Source: Dunaliella salina
Lineage: Eukaryota > Chlorophyta > Chlorophyceae > Chlamydomonadales > Dunaliellaceae
DNA: 10,873 nt
Reading direction: 5' to 3'
Assembly: GCA_002284615.2 (NCBI GenBank)
Contig: MU069654.1
Span: 271,079 to 281,951, forward strand
Shown piece by piece: positions 10,107-10,873 of the stretch (the stretch's first letter is position 1; each line of letters begins with the position of its first letter). Below the pieces are notes generated by a model, which worked only from the letters and a program-made list of their open reading frames with translations, did not search any database and was not told the origin of the DNA. Position numbers and translations under genes: made by a program.

Positions 10107-10180
10107 TTATACGGACTCTACGGATATATGGCCGTATTATACGGATATACACGTATTATACACGTATATGAAATCTCATG
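10107..10180. repeat. right subterminal ATACG motif cluster of the transposon
   Basis: TTATACGG occurs twice, along with CCGTATTATACGG and CACGTAT twice, within about 70 bp of the right end. The cluster mirrors the left one but is less than half its length, so the ends are asymmetric. Confidence 0.85.
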
Positions 10181-10200
10181 TACGGAACTGGCCAACCCTA

Positions 10201-10208
10201 CTTATATG
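10201..10208. repeat. target site duplication, right (CTTATATG)
   Basis: Exact copy of 9171-9178. Joining the flanks with a single CTTATATG restores a normal minisatellite unit, which confirms the insertion borders. Confidence 0.93.
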
Positions 10209-10460
10209 ACGCAGAATAAATTGTGATATCTTGTTGCCTTAAGGTCTCTGCTGGAGCCCATGCTGGCACGCAAAACAAACCATGCTCTGTTCTGTCTTGG
10301 TGCCTTATGGTACCTGAGCTGATGTGCAACATAAGTTGTGCTATGTCCTGTTTTGGTGTTTTCTGATCCCTGAGCTCCTAAGCTGACACACAGAACAAAC
10401 TGTGCTCTGTTCTGTTCTGGTGCCTTCGATTTGTGGCCTGCCCCTTAAGTTGACACGTAA
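10209..10460. repeat. 53-60-bp minisatellite, right part (about 4 units)
   Basis: This is the same unit as 8510-9178, with cores at about 10221, 10281, 10337 and 10402 (CATGCTCTGTTCTGTCTTGG is typical). The unit at 10250-10300 is very like that at 9053-9105, so the array was continuous before the transposon landed. Confidence 0.9.

Positions 10461-10873
<413 letters not shown>

Larger units (their letters stand above)
9179..10200. mobile_element. hAT-like non-autonomous DNA transposon, 1,022 bp
   Basis: The left end TAGGGTTGGCCAATTCCGTA (9179-9198) and the reverse complement of the right end (10181-10200) agree at 19 of 20 bases. CTTATATG flanks both ends. TAGGGTTGGCCA-type ends plus an 8-bp duplication point to the hAT superfamily. 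Both ends carry subterminal CGTAT/ATACG motifs, as hAT elements often have for transposase binding. The interior (9484-9858) is open on the plus strand but low-complexity (Ala/Gly/Ser-rich), with no transposase catalytic region, so it must have been moved by an enzyme encoded elsewhere. The nearly matched ends and perfect duplication suggest a fairly recent insertion. A P-like origin is the main alternative. Confidence 0.9.

Overview
The window looks like nuclear DNA of a eukaryote with long, repeat-filled introns. It holds three in-frame internal exons of one plus-strand gene, a DEAD-box RNA helicase of the DDX5/DBP2 (plant RH20/RH30-like) subfamily: 4577-4696, 6578-6718 and 10623-10796. All borders are GT-AG and all exon ends seen are phase 0. 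Joined, they give 145 residues running from just after the Q motif, through Walker A (AETGSGKT), motif Ia (APTRELA), GG and Ib (TPGR), to motif II (DEAD). The exons with the start and Q motif lie to the left of the window, and motif III (SAT) and the C-terminal RecA lobe lie to the right. Roughly balanced base composition, long introns, (GT)n tracts and CAG/Ala-rich stretches would fit a chlorophyte alga, perhaps of the Dunaliella/Haematococcus kind. That is an inference, not an identification.

Layout. 1-4576 is non-coding, probably one upstream intron, with small tandem repeats at 311-430, 1918-2060 and 3351-3400 and a 29-bp-period array (4363-4576) whose last copy is the working 3' splice site of the first exon. 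4697-6577 is an intron that starts with a 33-bp-period array copying its own 5' splice junction. Two long GT tracts follow, and it ends with about six 107-114-bp copies of its own 3' splice junction plus the first 51 exonic bases. 6719-10622 is an intron that starts with 32 copies (21-22 bp) of its own 5' splice junction. It continues with a 3-copy larger repeat, a tRNA-like segment on the minus strand, a 53-60-bp minisatellite, and a 1,022-bp hAT-like non-autonomous transposon (9179-10200) with 20-bp terminal inverted repeats and a perfect 8-bp target duplication CTTATATG. 10797-10873 is a (GT)n tract that begins exactly at the third exon's donor.

Main observation. Five of the six splice junctions are embedded in tandem arrays built from the junction itself. 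In two donor arrays each unit carries the last nine exonic bases plus the GT donor. In one acceptor array each unit carries the pyrimidine tract, AG and about 17 exonic codons. This suggests intron growth by repeated tandem duplication of exon-intron borders. It creates dozens of decoy splice sites in one gene, some of which would add 7-residue steps in frame.
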